Positions 1 to 6,849 of a DNA stretch of 8,953 bases are shown here, one piece after another; position 1 is the first letter of the stretch; every line of letters begins with the position of its first letter. Made by a program: the position numbers and the translations under genes. The stretch is from the NCBI GenBank assembly GCA_030601545.1, contig JAUVTM010000067.1, positions 1 through 8,953 on the forward strand, written 5' to 3'. The notes beneath the pieces were generated by a model. It was not told where the DNA came from, made no database searches, and saw only the letters and a program-made list of their open reading frames with translations. The stretch is from Syntrophobacterales bacterium (GTDB lineage Bacteria > Desulfobacterota > Syntrophobacteria > BM002).

Positions 1-123
1 CAAGAGCAGAACAGCCCATTTGAACTTGCTTGACATTCTTCGCCGCCGCTCTCTTGCCTGAAGAGCAGCAAGCCTTTCCTGTTCCAGTCGCCGTATAGGA
101 ATTTTCCGTCTCATCGTTTGCAT
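1..123 (-). CDS. 5' end of an unidentified Arg-rich, probably membrane-anchored protein (runs off the window)
   Basis: An open frame starts at ATG 123-121 and stays open for 41 codons to the window edge. The residues begin MQTMRRKIPIRRLEQ, continue through a strongly basic stretch (LQARERRRRMSSKFK, about residues 21-35) and end in a hydrophobic run (WAVLLL), as expected for a cytoplasmic basic segment ahead of a first membrane helix. A second ATG at 114-112 (residue 4) could be the true start. No clear Shine-Dalgarno precedes either; the upstream side is repeat-rich spacer. It lies on the same strand as rluB, 348 bp downstream of its stop, so co-transcription is possible but unproven. I do not recognise the family. 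Because only 41 codons are visible and there is no RBS, it could be a chance frame. Confidence 0.45.
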   Translation of the reverse strand, partial: MQTMRRKIPIRRLEQERLAALQARERRRRMSSKFKWAVLLL

Positions 124-227
124 AGTGTAGGAATTTAGGAAGTTAGGGATTCGGGAATGAGATGTGAGATGTGGGATGTGGGATCTCAAATCCGCGATCC
201 GCAATCCGAAATCCCCAAACCAAAATC

Positions 228-430
228 CCAAATCCCAAGCACCAAATTACAAATAAATCTCAAATTCCAATAATCAAAGACCCAAACATATTTGGGGTTC
301 TCCTTTTTTGATATGATATGAAGGTTTAGAATTTTGAATTTTGGTCATTGTTATTTGCCCTTCGACTAGGCTCAGGGTGGTGAGCTTGTCGAACCATTTG
401 TTATTTGGGTTTTGTGATTTGTAATTTCCA
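228..430. repeat. Composite intergenic element, copy 1
   Basis: The left end CCAAATCCCAAGCACCAAAT (228-247) and the right end TTGTGATTTGTAATTTCCA (412-430) recur exactly, in the same order and orientation, at 2742-2761 and 2836-2854. The two middles are unrelated (164 bp here, 74 bp there). The ends are also imperfect inverted repeats: the right arm resembles the reverse complement of the left arm. This copy carries the 361-393 hairpin as internal cargo. No reading frame or transposase is present, so it is a non-coding modular repeat of unknown origin. Confidence 0.7.
361..393. repeat. Strong hairpin of the TCGACAAGCTCAGG family
   Basis: TTCGAC (361-366) pairs with GTCGAA (388-393), and AGGCTCA (368-374) pairs with TGAGCTT (381-387) through one G-T wobble. 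T367 is bulged and GGGTGG forms the loop. This makes a 13-bp stem. No T-tract follows on either strand, so it is not a canonical intrinsic terminator. Its core (GACAAGCTC on the bottom strand) resembles the cores at 7062-7078 and 8436-8450. Confidence 0.75.
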
Positions 431-471
431 TGCTTCAATCTGCAATCTAAAATCTACAATCTAAAATCCCT

Positions 472-1197
472 TTACAGGCCGACTTTTTCTCGTAAGCTTC
501 GCACTTCACGTGACTTGAGTCGCCGAATCTCACCTGGTCGCAAATTATCTAGCTCAATGGGACCCACCTTGGTTCTTCTCAATCTCAACACTGGATGCCC
601 CACAGCCGCGCACATCCGCTTAACCTGATGCTTTCGCCCCTCTCGCAAGGTAAGAGAGAGCCAGGTTGCCTTCTGGTCATCCTCCATAACAATCAACTCT
701 GCAGGTGCAGTAACCCCATCCTCCAGGTTGACTCCTTGTTGCAATCTTGCCACAGCTTCTTCAGGGGGGTGACCACGCACCTTTACAAGATACGTCTTGG
801 GTACCTTGTAACGGGGATGTTGGAGCCTGTGAGCTAGTTCTCCGTCATTGGTTAGCAGCAGCAAGCCTTCCGCGTCGTAATCAAGTCGCCCCACCGGATA
901 CAGTCGCATGGGAAACTTGTTAACAAAATCGGCCACTGTAGGCCTACCCTGAGGGTCGTGAAGTGTGGTAACACACCTCCTGGGCTTGAAAAGTACCAGC
1001 ACTATTCTTTCCGTTTCGGGCTTAATGGTTTTCCCATCCACGCGAATTTCATCTCTACCCAAAACAGCTTTGGTGCCAAGTTCACGTACTACCTTCCCAT
1101 TGACGGATACACGCCCCTGAAGAATCAGACCCTCTGCCTTACGCCGGGAAGTGATCCCAGCCTTAGAGAGAATTTTTTGTAACCTCTCAGCTTGCAT
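472..1197 (-). CDS. rluB: 23S rRNA pseudouridine synthase, RluB/RsuA type
   Basis: This enzyme isomerises a uridine of 23S rRNA to pseudouridine; family members of the RluB class act on U2605 (E. coli numbering) in the peptidyl-transferase region. An N-terminal S4 RNA-binding domain (about residues 1-60, MQAERLQKILSKAGITSRRK) is followed by the catalytic fold. The KPRRCVTTLHDPQGRPTV stretch (71-88) and YPVGRLDYDAEGLLLLTND (100-118) are diagnostic, with D106 in GRLD the predicted nucleophile. The late motif LREGRKHQVKRM (184-195) is also intact. The length of 241 aa is normal for the family. The start is ATG with only a weak RBS, and the stop is TAA. It is the third gene after scpA-scpB, a pairing common in bacteria, and is separated from scpB by 124 bp that include repeats. 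RluB is preferred over RsuA or RluE because of the scpAB context and the DPQGRPTV motif. Confidence 0.95.
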   Translation of the reverse strand: MQAERLQKILSKAGITSRRKAEGLILQGRVSVNGKVVRELGTKAVLGRDEIRVDGKTIKPETERIVLVLFKPRRCVTTLHDPQGRPTVADFVNKFPMRLYPVGRLDYDAEGLLLLTNDGELAHRLQHPRYKVPKTYLVKVRGHPPEEAVARLQQGVNLEDGVTAPAELIVMEDDQKATWLSLTLREGRKHQVKRMCAAVGHPVLRLRRTKVGPIELDNLRPGEIRRLKSREVRSLREKVGL

Positions 1198-1253
1198 CTA
1201 TCATTCAGCTATTAGCAACAACCAATTAGCATTTGTCATGGTGAGAAGTGCAC

Positions 1254-1317
1254 AATCCGAAACCGAGAACCCGCCCGAAGGGTGGGAGTCCGAAGGACAA
1301 ATCCGCAATCCGAAATG
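1254..1317. repeat. AATCCGA repeats plus small hairpin between scpB and rluB
   Basis: AATCCGAAACC (1254-1264) and AATCCGCAATCCGAAAT (1300-1316) are members of the heptamer family seen throughout the spacers. Between them lies CGCCCGAAGGGTG followed by a perfect GTCC-GAA-GGAC mini-hairpin (1288-1298). The block ends about 5 nt before the scpB stop codon and sits inside what is normally a tight gene pair. Confidence 0.75.
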
Positions 1318-1321
1318 GTCG

Positions 1322-1879
1322 TCACTCGCTTCCTTCCTCGTCCCCGACTGTGGTGCTAGAATCGGTCAGCTCTCCAATTTCCTCCATAGTAGGCAGTGAA
1401 GAGATATCTTTCAGACTGAAAACCTCCAAAAACCTTTGGGTGGTTCCGTAGATGATGGGGCGCCCGGGAACATTCTTGCGGCCCAGGATTTTGATCAGCT
1501 TTTTTTCCAGAAGTGACCGAAGTACACCGCCCACATCCACGCCGCGAATACTCTCAATTTCGGCACGGAGAATCGGCTGTTTGTAAGCAATTATGGCCAG
1601 AGTCTCCAGGGCTGGCTGGCTCAACCTGGCGGGAGTTATTCTTTTGAGTTTGCGAATCCACTCTCCATATTCGGGCTTGCTACGAAACTGATACCCCTGC
1701 GCCACCTCGGCCAGGGAAAAACCATGCCCATCTCCAGCATATTCTTGTCGCAACTGCTCCAGGGCTTCGGTAATCTCCACGTGGGTGTACATGGAAAGGA
1801 GGGACTTCATTTTTGCAAGACTCAGCGGAACCTCAGATACGAAGAGAAGGCTTTCGATTATGGCCCGCACTGGATTCAT
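1322..1879 (-). CDS. scpB: Segregation and condensation protein B
   Basis: ScpB dimers bind the ScpA kleisin and regulate the SMC-ScpAB condensin that organises and segregates the chromosome in the cytoplasm. The 185 aa match the usual family size. Two winged-helix domains are expected (about 1-80 and 85-160). The hallmark stretch LSQPALETLAIIAYKQPILR (86-105) is followed by the conserved helix IESIRGVDVGGVLRSLLEKK (108-127) and by GRKNVPGRPIIYGTTQRFLE (133-152). The C-terminus is a short acidic, Ser/Thr-rich tail. The start is ATG with a GGAG Shine-Dalgarno 9 nt upstream; the stop is TGA. It lies 44 bp after scpA and is surely co-transcribed with it. No smc gene is in the window. Confidence 0.96.
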   Translation of the reverse strand: MNPVRAIIESLLFVSEVPLSLAKMKSLLSMYTHVEITEALEQLRQEYAGDGHGFSLAEVAQGYQFRSKPEYGEWIRKLKRITPARLSQPALETLAIIAYKQPILRAEIESIRGVDVGGVLRSLLEKKLIKILGRKNVPGRPIIYGTTQRFLEVFSLKDISSLPTMEEIGELTDSSTTVGDEEGSE

Positions 1880-1888
1880 AGTCCATAT

Positions 1889-1892
1889 CTCC
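1889..1892 (-). promoter_or_regulatory. Ribosome binding site of scpB
   Basis: GGAG on the minus strand ends 9 nt before the scpB ATG (1879-1877). It lies in the 44-bp scpA-scpB gap and supports the chosen start. Confidence 0.7.
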
Positions 1893-1923
1893 GCGCCTAG
1901 GGTGTGGCGTCACCTATCATTTC

Positions 1924-2670
1924 TTATTCGCCTCCGGTCGCCATGCCATTCTCAACCGCGAGATAGAGCCGAATGATCCCACTCGGCTGGTGCTGGAAGG
2001 CTCGGACCATTTGCAACCGCACCACTTCGAGGATGGCCAGAAAAGTGAGAATTATCTCTGCTTTTCGTGCCTGCCCCGCAAAGAGTTCATGAAAGGTTAT
2101 GCTGCTCACCCCTGCCAAAATCTCCATTAGTTGATTAATCCTGTCTTTAAGGCGCATAGTTTCGGCGCTCATTTCCATGACCTCGTCGGGTTCCGCCTTC
2201 TTCAGCACCTCATGGAGGGCACTCACCAGCTCAAAAAGACCAACCTCGGCAATCTCCTCACCACTTTCCAGGTCCCACAGCTCTTCGGTTGGAATGTTTC
2301 TCACATAGACGTCCCGTCCCAACTGCAAACTGTCAGCTAGAGTCTGGGCAGCCTCTCTTATCTTGGCATATTCCAGCAACGGCCGCACCAACTCCAGGCG
2401 CGGGTCTTCGTCCTGTTCGTCCTCATCCGAACCAATCCGGGGGACCAGCAGTCGAGACTTGATATAAGCCAGGGTGGCAGCTATTTCCAAGAACTCCCCA
2501 GCCACATCTATATTAAGGCTCCTCATCATGCCAAGATAGGCCAGATACTGATCCATAATAAGAGCTATGGGAATATCATAGATATCCACCTTATTTTTCC
2601 TGATAAGGTGGAGCAACAGATCCATTGGACCCTCGAAGATTTCTAATTTGACCTCATAATCTTGCTGCAT
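1924..2670 (-). CDS. scpA: Segregation and condensation protein A (kleisin)
   Basis: ScpA is the kleisin that bridges the SMC heads in bacterial condensin and recruits ScpB. The 248 aa are typical. The N-terminal SMC-neck-binding region shows the signature IFEGPMDLLLHLIRKNKVDI (11-30) and continues through a helical stretch with FLEIAATLAYIKSRLLVP (60-77). A short acidic linker (SDEDEQDEDP, 81-90) leads to the central ScpB-binding segment. The C-terminal winged helix carries ITFHELFAGQ and ILTFLAILEVVRLQMVRAFQ (207-226), which binds the SMC cap. The start is ATG with a weak RBS, just after the composite repeat region. scpA opens the scpA-scpB-rluB run. In Geobacter-like genomes I recall trpS and a site-2-protease gene near here; neither is present in this window. 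Confidence 0.96.
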   Translation of the reverse strand: MQQDYEVKLEIFEGPMDLLLHLIRKNKVDIYDIPIALIMDQYLAYLGMMRSLNIDVAGEFLEIAATLAYIKSRLLVPRIGSDEDEQDEDPRLELVRPLLEYAKIREAAQTLADSLQLGRDVYVRNIPTEELWDLESGEEIAEVGLFELVSALHEVLKKAEPDEVMEMSAETMRLKDRINQLMEILAGVSSITFHELFAGQARKAEIILTFLAILEVVRLQMVRAFQHQPSGIIRLYLAVENGMATGGE

Positions 2671-2918
2671 AGCTAGTAACTCTTATCCCACGTAGTCTAA
2701 AGTCCGTAATCCCCAAATCCCGTAATCTGAAATCCGAAATACCAAATCCCAAGCACCAAATCTAAGGGTTTCAGGTGTCGGGTGTCAGGTGTCAGGGAAG
2801 AAAAACAAAAAAGCTGAACACTGAAACCTTAGTCATTGTGATTTGTAATTTCCAGCAACTTCCGTTTCCCCGCGTCGTTTGGTCTTGCCCTATGCCTTCG
2901 CCAATCCGAAATCCTCAC
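2671..2918. repeat. Repeat-filled spacer between the nucleotidyltransferase fusion and scpA
   Basis: There is no gene here. Going up from scpA it holds degenerate heptamers (TAATCCCCAAATCCC, ATCTGAAATCCGAAATACC; about 2707-2741), copy 2 of the composite element (2742-2854), and one further AATCCGAAATCC unit (2903-2914) about 5 nt from the stop codon of the fusion gene. No convincing terminator or promoter was seen. Confidence 0.75.
2742..2854. repeat. Composite intergenic element, copy 2
   Basis: It has the same 20-nt left end (2742-2761) and 19-nt right end (2836-2854) as the copy at 228-430. The middle is different: a TCAGGTGTC-type tandem (GGTTTCAGGTGTCGGGTGTC and onward, about 2767-2798) followed by an A-rich stretch. 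The same CAGGTGT/ACACCTG module, reverse-complemented, occurs at 8592-8630. Confidence 0.7.
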
Positions 2919-5555
2919 CTAATTACTTGCCTCCATGAAACGCTTCCGAACAAACTCCACTTCTTCCTCTCTGCTGCTCAACTCACCATTGAGTCGGCCG
3001 TCCAGAAGTCCGTCCAGTATCTCTCGGTAAATGGGTCCAGGGGTAATTCCCATATCTTTCAAATCTCTTCCACGCAGCTCAGGACGCACTTCTTTAAGAT
3101 TGCGGAAATAGAGACTGATAGCACGCCGCGTCTCTTCCTGTTCGGTCTTGGCCATTATAAAGAGAAGCCACTCTTGATTAAGAGCTTCTAGCAGATGATA
3201 GATATCACTCGGTTTCAGATCCTGATTCCTGTAAAACCCCTGAGCAACGGAGATGGCCTTTGCTCTGCCTTCCACCAGCCAACTGCTGATACGTGGTGGA
3301 AATTCCATTCTGCTGCAAAATTCTTCAAGTCCTTCGGAGCTCAATGGGTCAACTAGAGCCAGAAGGTAGACGAGCCAGCGATCACAGCCATTTCCTATGA
3401 AGCTGAGATTGAACCAGGCCAGTACTGAACGGATCTCTTCCAGGAGCCTTGCCATTGGAGGGCTATAGATAATATCAGAATGAAGGAAAGGCAGCAGGTC
3501 ATACTCGTGCATTCGTTTTATCGCTGGAGCCGGATTCTCCTCGCTCAGGATCAGTTTCAGTTCGTTTGTCAGCCGCCTGCCACTCAGATGGACCAGAAGA
3601 TTCATCTTGACTGCGTTCACAATAAGGTTGGAAGTGTGTTTGCCAATACGAAAGCCCAATCGCTGTTCGTATCGAATGGCCCGAAACACCCGGGTAGGAT
3701 CCTCCACGAAGCTGTAATTGTGGAGCACCCGAATGGCTTTGTCTTTGAAGTCTCTCTGGGTGCCAAAATAGTCAATTAACTGGCCAAATCTTGCTGGACT
3801 CAGCTCCACCGCCAGAGTATTCATGGTGAAATCGCGCCTATATAGATCCAGTTTCAAGGAACTAAGCTCAACTGTAGGCAGTGCTGCCGGATACTCATAA
3901 TATTCCAGCCGCGCGGTGGCCACATCAATCTTGAAGCCATCAGGGAAAATTATCACCGCAGTGCCGAACTTTTTGTAGGCCCTCACTCGAGCCCCATAGA
4001 TCTCGGCAAAATCTTTGGCAAATTCAATTCCATCACCCTCAACAACAATGTCAATGTCCAGGTTGGGCCGCCGTAACACCAGATCGCGGATAAAACCCCC
4101 AACAGCATACGCTTTATAGTTGCGCTTTTCTGCCACCCTTCCAGCTGCTTGCAGCAGCTCATTGACCGGCCGGGGCAACTGTTCTGCCATGATGTTCGAG
4201 ACATTCTTGCGGCGCTTGTTCCTCGTTGTGTGCACCGGCTCGTACAGATAGGTGGGAATGCGACTGGGGTCGTTAAGCAGCACGTTAAGCAGATCCTTGC
4301 GGGTGATAACTCCGATCACCTTCTCACCTTCAACTATGGGAAGCAAACGTTGCTGCCGGTCCACGAGGTGCTCTTGAATCTCGATCAGAGACGCATCCGG
4401 CGTGACGCTACTGAATTCGGTGCTCATAAAATCACGAACGTCTACTTCTTCGAGACCGTGATATATCCCCTTGTCAATCATCTGGCGCGAGAGTATACCC
4501 ACCAAACGCTCCCCGTCTACCACCGGTGCGGCGTTGATGTTGTAACGCGTGAGCAGGTCAGCGGCCTCATGCAGATTACGCTCCGGTGGCACCGATATGA
4601 CCGGCGAGGACATCAGGTTTCTAGCCTGACGCCCAGGATTAATCCAACTTTGGAGAATCCGGAAAAGCTCCTCCTCGACCTGGATCATGGTAAGGTCTTT
4701 GACGGTGGCCGAGGCAGCACTGGAATGACCTCCCCCTCCAAAAACTGCTGCAATCTCCCCTACGTTCACTTCAGGCAAGCGGCTGCGCGCCACCAGGTAA
4801 ATCCTGTCTTCCATCCGGGCAAGGGCAAATAGCACATTGAGGTTTTCCATGTCCATGAGTTTATGGGCTAACAGGGCAAAATCCCCTATGTACCTATCAG
4901 CAGAGGCCCGGGCAATGCAAATGGGGATAGTGTTGATGGTGTGAGTAGTGGCCGAATGGATCAAATCATTTAACAGCGAAATCTGTTCTGCGGTTAACTC
5001 ACGCGTGAGCATATCGGCCACCATATTCAAATTGGCTCCCTGCTCAAGGAGGAATCTAGCTGCTTGGTAGTCCTCTGGGGTGGTAGATGAAAAAGTGAAT
5101 GAGCCGGTATCCTCGTAGATACCCAGGGCAAGGATGGTGGCCTCGTCGGGGGTAAGCTCAACGCCACGCTCCCTGATAATCTCGGTGAGGATGGTGACGG
5201 TAGCACCGACTTGTCTTATTACCTCACGGGAGCCAGAGAGATCATCTTCAGAAGCAGGATGATGGTCGTAGATGTGAATATCCACTTCTGTTTCTCTTGC
5301 CAGGCTCTCGAATCTGCCTATACGGCCCGCCTGTCTTGTATCCACCAGGATGAGGCGTTGAATATTGGCAAAATCCAGATCTTTAATTTTGGCAAAATTG
5401 AAAAAGTAGAAGGTGGACTCAACCAGAAATTCTCTAAGGTTGTGTTCCTGGGATCCAGGAAATACCATCACCGCCTCTGGATAGAGCTTCTTTGCGGCAA
5501 TCATGGATGCCATGGCGTCAAAATCTGCGTTTATATGGGTGGTGATGATTTCCAA
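2919..5555 (-). CDS. DHH phosphoesterase - CBS pair - tRNA nucleotidyltransferase (A-adding/CCA-adding type) fusion protein
   Basis: This is a class II tRNA nucleotidyltransferase fused behind a phosphoesterase, 878 aa. It probably adds the 3'-terminal A (or CCA) of tRNA. Enzymes of this layout are known as A-adding enzymes in Aquifex, and Geobacter has separate C- and A-adding enzymes. Residues 1-185 are a DHH domain with H7, D11 and D13 (THINADFDAMAS), D72 (LVDTRQ), D97-H98-H99 and D149. A DHHA1 domain ends in FGGGGHSSAAS (272-282). Two CBS domains follow at about 312-372 and 374-432, a likely adenylate-sensing module. The polymerase head starts near 465: GGFIRDLV (486-493), catalytic D500 and D502 (LDID), IDVATAR (543-549), RRDFTMNTLAV (573-583), and EDPTR (618-622), the base-reading motif. 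The C-terminal RNA-binding part ends with LRGRDLKDMGITPGPIYREI (827-846). The start is TTG: an in-frame stop lies 7 codons upstream and the next ATG (codon 15) would remove motif I. It sits 276 bp downstream of xerD. Confidence 0.95.
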   Translation of the reverse strand: MEIITTHINADFDAMASMIAAKKLYPEAVMVFPGSQEHNLREFLVESTFYFFNFAKIKDLDFANIQRLILVDTRQAGRIGRFESLARETEVDIHIYDHHPASEDDLSGSREVIRQVGATVTILTEIIRERGVELTPDEATILALGIYEDTGSFTFSSTTPEDYQAARFLLEQGANLNMVADMLTRELTAEQISLLNDLIHSATTHTINTIPICIARASADRYIGDFALLAHKLMDMENLNVLFALARMEDRIYLVARSRLPEVNVGEIAAVFGGGGHSSAASATVKDLTMIQVEEELFRILQSWINPGRQARNLMSSPVISVPPERNLHEAADLLTRYNINAAPVVDGERLVGILSRQMIDKGIYHGLEEVDVRDFMSTEFSSVTPDASLIEIQEHLVDRQQRLLPIVEGEKVIGVITRKDLLNVLLNDPSRIPTYLYEPVHTTRNKRRKNVSNIMAEQLPRPVNELLQAAGRVAEKRNYKAYAVGGFIRDLVLRRPNLDIDIVVEGDGIEFAKDFAEIYGARVRAYKKFGTAVIIFPDGFKIDVATARLEYYEYPAALPTVELSSLKLDLYRRDFTMNTLAVELSPARFGQLIDYFGTQRDFKDKAIRVLHNYSFVEDPTRVFRAIRYEQRLGFRIGKHTSNLIVNAVKMNLLVHLSGRRLTNELKLILSEENPAPAIKRMHEYDLLPFLHSDIIYSPPMARLLEEIRSVLAWFNLSFIGNGCDRWLVYLLALVDPLSSEGLEEFCSRMEFPPRISSWLVEGRAKAISVAQGFYRNQDLKPSDIYHLLEALNQEWLLFIMAKTEQEETRRAISLYFRNLKEVRPELRGRDLKDMGITPGPIYREILDGLLDGRLNGELSSREEEVEFVRKRFMEASN

Positions 5556-5831
5556 TAGTTCAGCTCTTATTGTTTACTTACTCTGTCCGCTGTCCAATGT
5601 CTGTTTAGCCGGTTTGGCCAGACGTATTTAGCTGTCAGAAGTCAGCTGTCAGCGATCAGCAAAAAATCCACAATCAAAGAAACCAGGAGCCAGGAGTCAG
5701 CAGAAAGCGGCAAATCTTTACCGAGCATCAAACATCTCAAACCCCTAAATTCCTCAATTCCGCAATCCGAAATCCGAAATCCGAAATCCGAAATGTCACC
5801 GTCTCTCCGTGTCGCCGCGTCTATTCCTTCC
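5556..5831. repeat. Repeat-filled spacer between xerD and the fusion gene
   Basis: There is no gene. GCTGTCAG occurs twice 14 nt apart (5631-5638, 5645-5652) and grades into GCGATCAGC and CAGGAGCCAGGAGTCAG units. Then come four perfect AATCCGA heptamers (5764-5791) and a GTCACC/GTCTCTCC/GTGTCGCC/GCGTC tandem-like tract (5795-5820) that ends about 12 nt from the xerD stop. The 70 bp next to the fusion gene start are non-repetitive; the in-frame TAA (5574-5576 region) and a weak AAGAG Shine-Dalgarno lie there. Confidence 0.75.
5764..5791. repeat. Four perfect tandem AATCCGA heptamers
   Basis: Units at 5764-5770, 5771-5777, 5778-5784 and 5785-5791 are identical; a degenerate unit (AATTCCGC) precedes them. 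This is the cleanest array of the heptamer family in the window, 41 bp past the xerD stop. Confidence 0.9.
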
Positions 5832-6719
5832 TTATGCCCTTGGATGGTATTTCTTATGCACCTCCCTGAGCCTCTCCCGCGCAACATGTGTATATATCTG
5901 TGTAGTGCTTATGTCGGCATGGCCCAGCATCATCTGCACCGAGCGCAAGTCTGCCCCACCTTCGAGGAGATGTGTAGCGAACGAGTGTCGCAAGGTGTGC
6001 GGAGTGAGTGGTTTTTGCATTCCTGCTTGACGCCCATATTTCTTCAGCAACTTCCAGAAGCCTTGCCTGGTCATGGCAGCCCCTCGATTGCTGACAAAAA
6101 GAATCTCACTCACCCTACCCTTCAGCAAACGTGGCCGTGACCCCAATGTGTAGCTTCGCACCGCCTCAGTGGCTGCCTCTCCCATTGGTACAATGCGTTC
6201 TTTGGACCCTTTGCCATGTGCAACCAGAAAACCCACCTCCAGGTTGACGCGCCCAACGGTAAGTGTGATCAATTCGGTGACTCGCAACCCAGTGCCATAG
6301 AGAAGCTCTAGCATGGCAGCGTCTCTCTGGCCCAAAGGAAGATCGGGATTTGGCTGCGCCAGCAGCCGCTCCACCTCTGCAACACTGAGCACAGTCGGAA
6401 GCTGGTGCCGGAGTCGGGGCGATGTCAGCTTCGCCACTGGACTCTTTTTCAGGTGGCTGTCGCGTACCATAAATTTAAAAAAGCCGCGCATCGCCGAAAG
6501 TAGTCTTGCCCTGCTCCTGGGAGCCAAGCCCTGCTCCTGGGCCTGGGAAAGGAAAGCGATGATCTCGGGGAACCGGACCTGGCTCCAGTTATCTATCCCG
6601 TGATCTTTAAGGTAACTCAGAAACTTAAGCAGATCGGCGCTGTAGGAGGCTCGGGTATTGGCGGCAAGACCCTTCTCTACAGTAAGATAGTCGAGATAAA
6701 GATCCAGGTGGGTTTCCAT
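5832..6719 (-). CDS. xerD: Site-specific tyrosine recombinase XerD
   Basis: XerD works with XerC at the chromosomal dif site to resolve chromosome dimers before division. The 295 aa match XerD length (about 298). The N-terminal SAM-like core-binding domain (about 5-90) contains YLTVEKGLAANTRASYSADL (11-30). The catalytic domain contains the full set of residues: R146 (GTGLRVTEL), K170 (HGKGSKERIVPM), H241 and R244 (HTLRHSFATHLLEGG), H267 (MLGHADISTTQIY) and the nucleophile Y276. The C-terminal THVARERLREVHKKYHPRA is characteristic of XerD over XerC or phage integrases. The start is ATG with a weak AAGAAG upstream; the stop is TAA. A sigma70-like promoter lies 90 bp upstream. No dif-like site was found nearby. 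Confidence 0.95.
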   Translation of the reverse strand: METHLDLYLDYLTVEKGLAANTRASYSADLLKFLSYLKDHGIDNWSQVRFPEIIAFLSQAQEQGLAPRSRARLLSAMRGFFKFMVRDSHLKKSPVAKLTSPRLRHQLPTVLSVAEVERLLAQPNPDLPLGQRDAAMLELLYGTGLRVTELITLTVGRVNLEVGFLVAHGKGSKERIVPMGEAATEAVRSYTLGSRPRLLKGRVSEILFVSNRGAAMTRQGFWKLLKKYGRQAGMQKPLTPHTLRHSFATHLLEGGADLRSVQMMLGHADISTTQIYTHVARERLREVHKKYHPRA

Positions 6720-6772
6720 TGCTTCTTGACTATTTCACATTTTGCTCGGGAAAAGCCATCCTAGCCTTTGTT

Positions 6773-6801
6773 TTTCCAATAAAATCAAATTTTTCTAAAA
6801 T
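6773..6801 (+). promoter_or_regulatory. Possible sigma70-type promoter toward the 6S-like RNA
   Basis: TTTCCA (6773-6778, 4/6 to TTGACA), a 17-nt spacer and TAAAAT (6796-6801, 5/6 to TATAAT) would start transcription near 6808, about 40 nt before the hairpin, which would imply 5' processing. It lies in the AT-rich part of the divergent spacer and is opposed by the xerD promoter. Weak evidence only. Confidence 0.35.
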
Positions 6802-6808
6802 CGACGAG

Positions 6809-6837
6809 AACATAGCAGATGCCCCCTATGGAGTCAA
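6809..6837 (-). promoter_or_regulatory. Sigma70-type promoter of xerD
   Basis: On the minus strand TTGACT (6837-6832, 5/6) is followed by exactly 17 nt and TATGTT (6814-6809, 4/6). Transcription would begin near 6802 and leave an 83-nt leader ahead of xerD. The -35 box is 13 bp from the end of the long hairpin at 6850-7031. It is the best promoter match I found and may serve the whole minus-strand run. Confidence 0.6.
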
Positions 6838-6849
6838 CCGCAAAGCCCA

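Larger units (their letters stand above)
131..471. repeat. Repeat-filled spacer between rluB and the left-edge gene
   Basis: No gene is visible here. From left to right it holds a GAGATGTGGGATGTGGGAT tandem-like stretch (about 158-185), a run of AATCCGC/AATCCGA units (186-215), the left part of a composite element that recurs at 2742-2854, a strong hairpin (361-393), and a run of AATCT/AATCC units (436-470) that ends 1-2 nt before the rluB stop codon. Both strands are free of long reading frames. Confidence 0.8.

Noticed and set aside
361..393. Hairpin as terminator of the rluB transcript
   Set aside because: The stem is good, but the bases after it on the minus strand are GGGCAAATAACAATG, without a T-run.
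4149..4832. 227-codon plus-strand frame inside the fusion gene
   Set aside because: It is antisense to a gene with fully conserved motifs and its product has no recognisable features.
5567..5600. TGGACA-N16-AACAAT considered as a promoter of the fusion gene
   Set aside because: The -10 box would end 13 nt before the TTG, leaving no room for a leader with the ribosome binding site.
5764..5791. Tandem heptamers considered as a CRISPR array
   Set aside because: The period is 7 nt with no spacers, and there are no cas genes.
5642..5887. Minus-strand frame encoding ISDFGFRISDCG-type repeats
   Set aside because: This is translation of the AATCCGA DNA repeat overlapping the end of xerD; the peptide is a by-product of the repeat.
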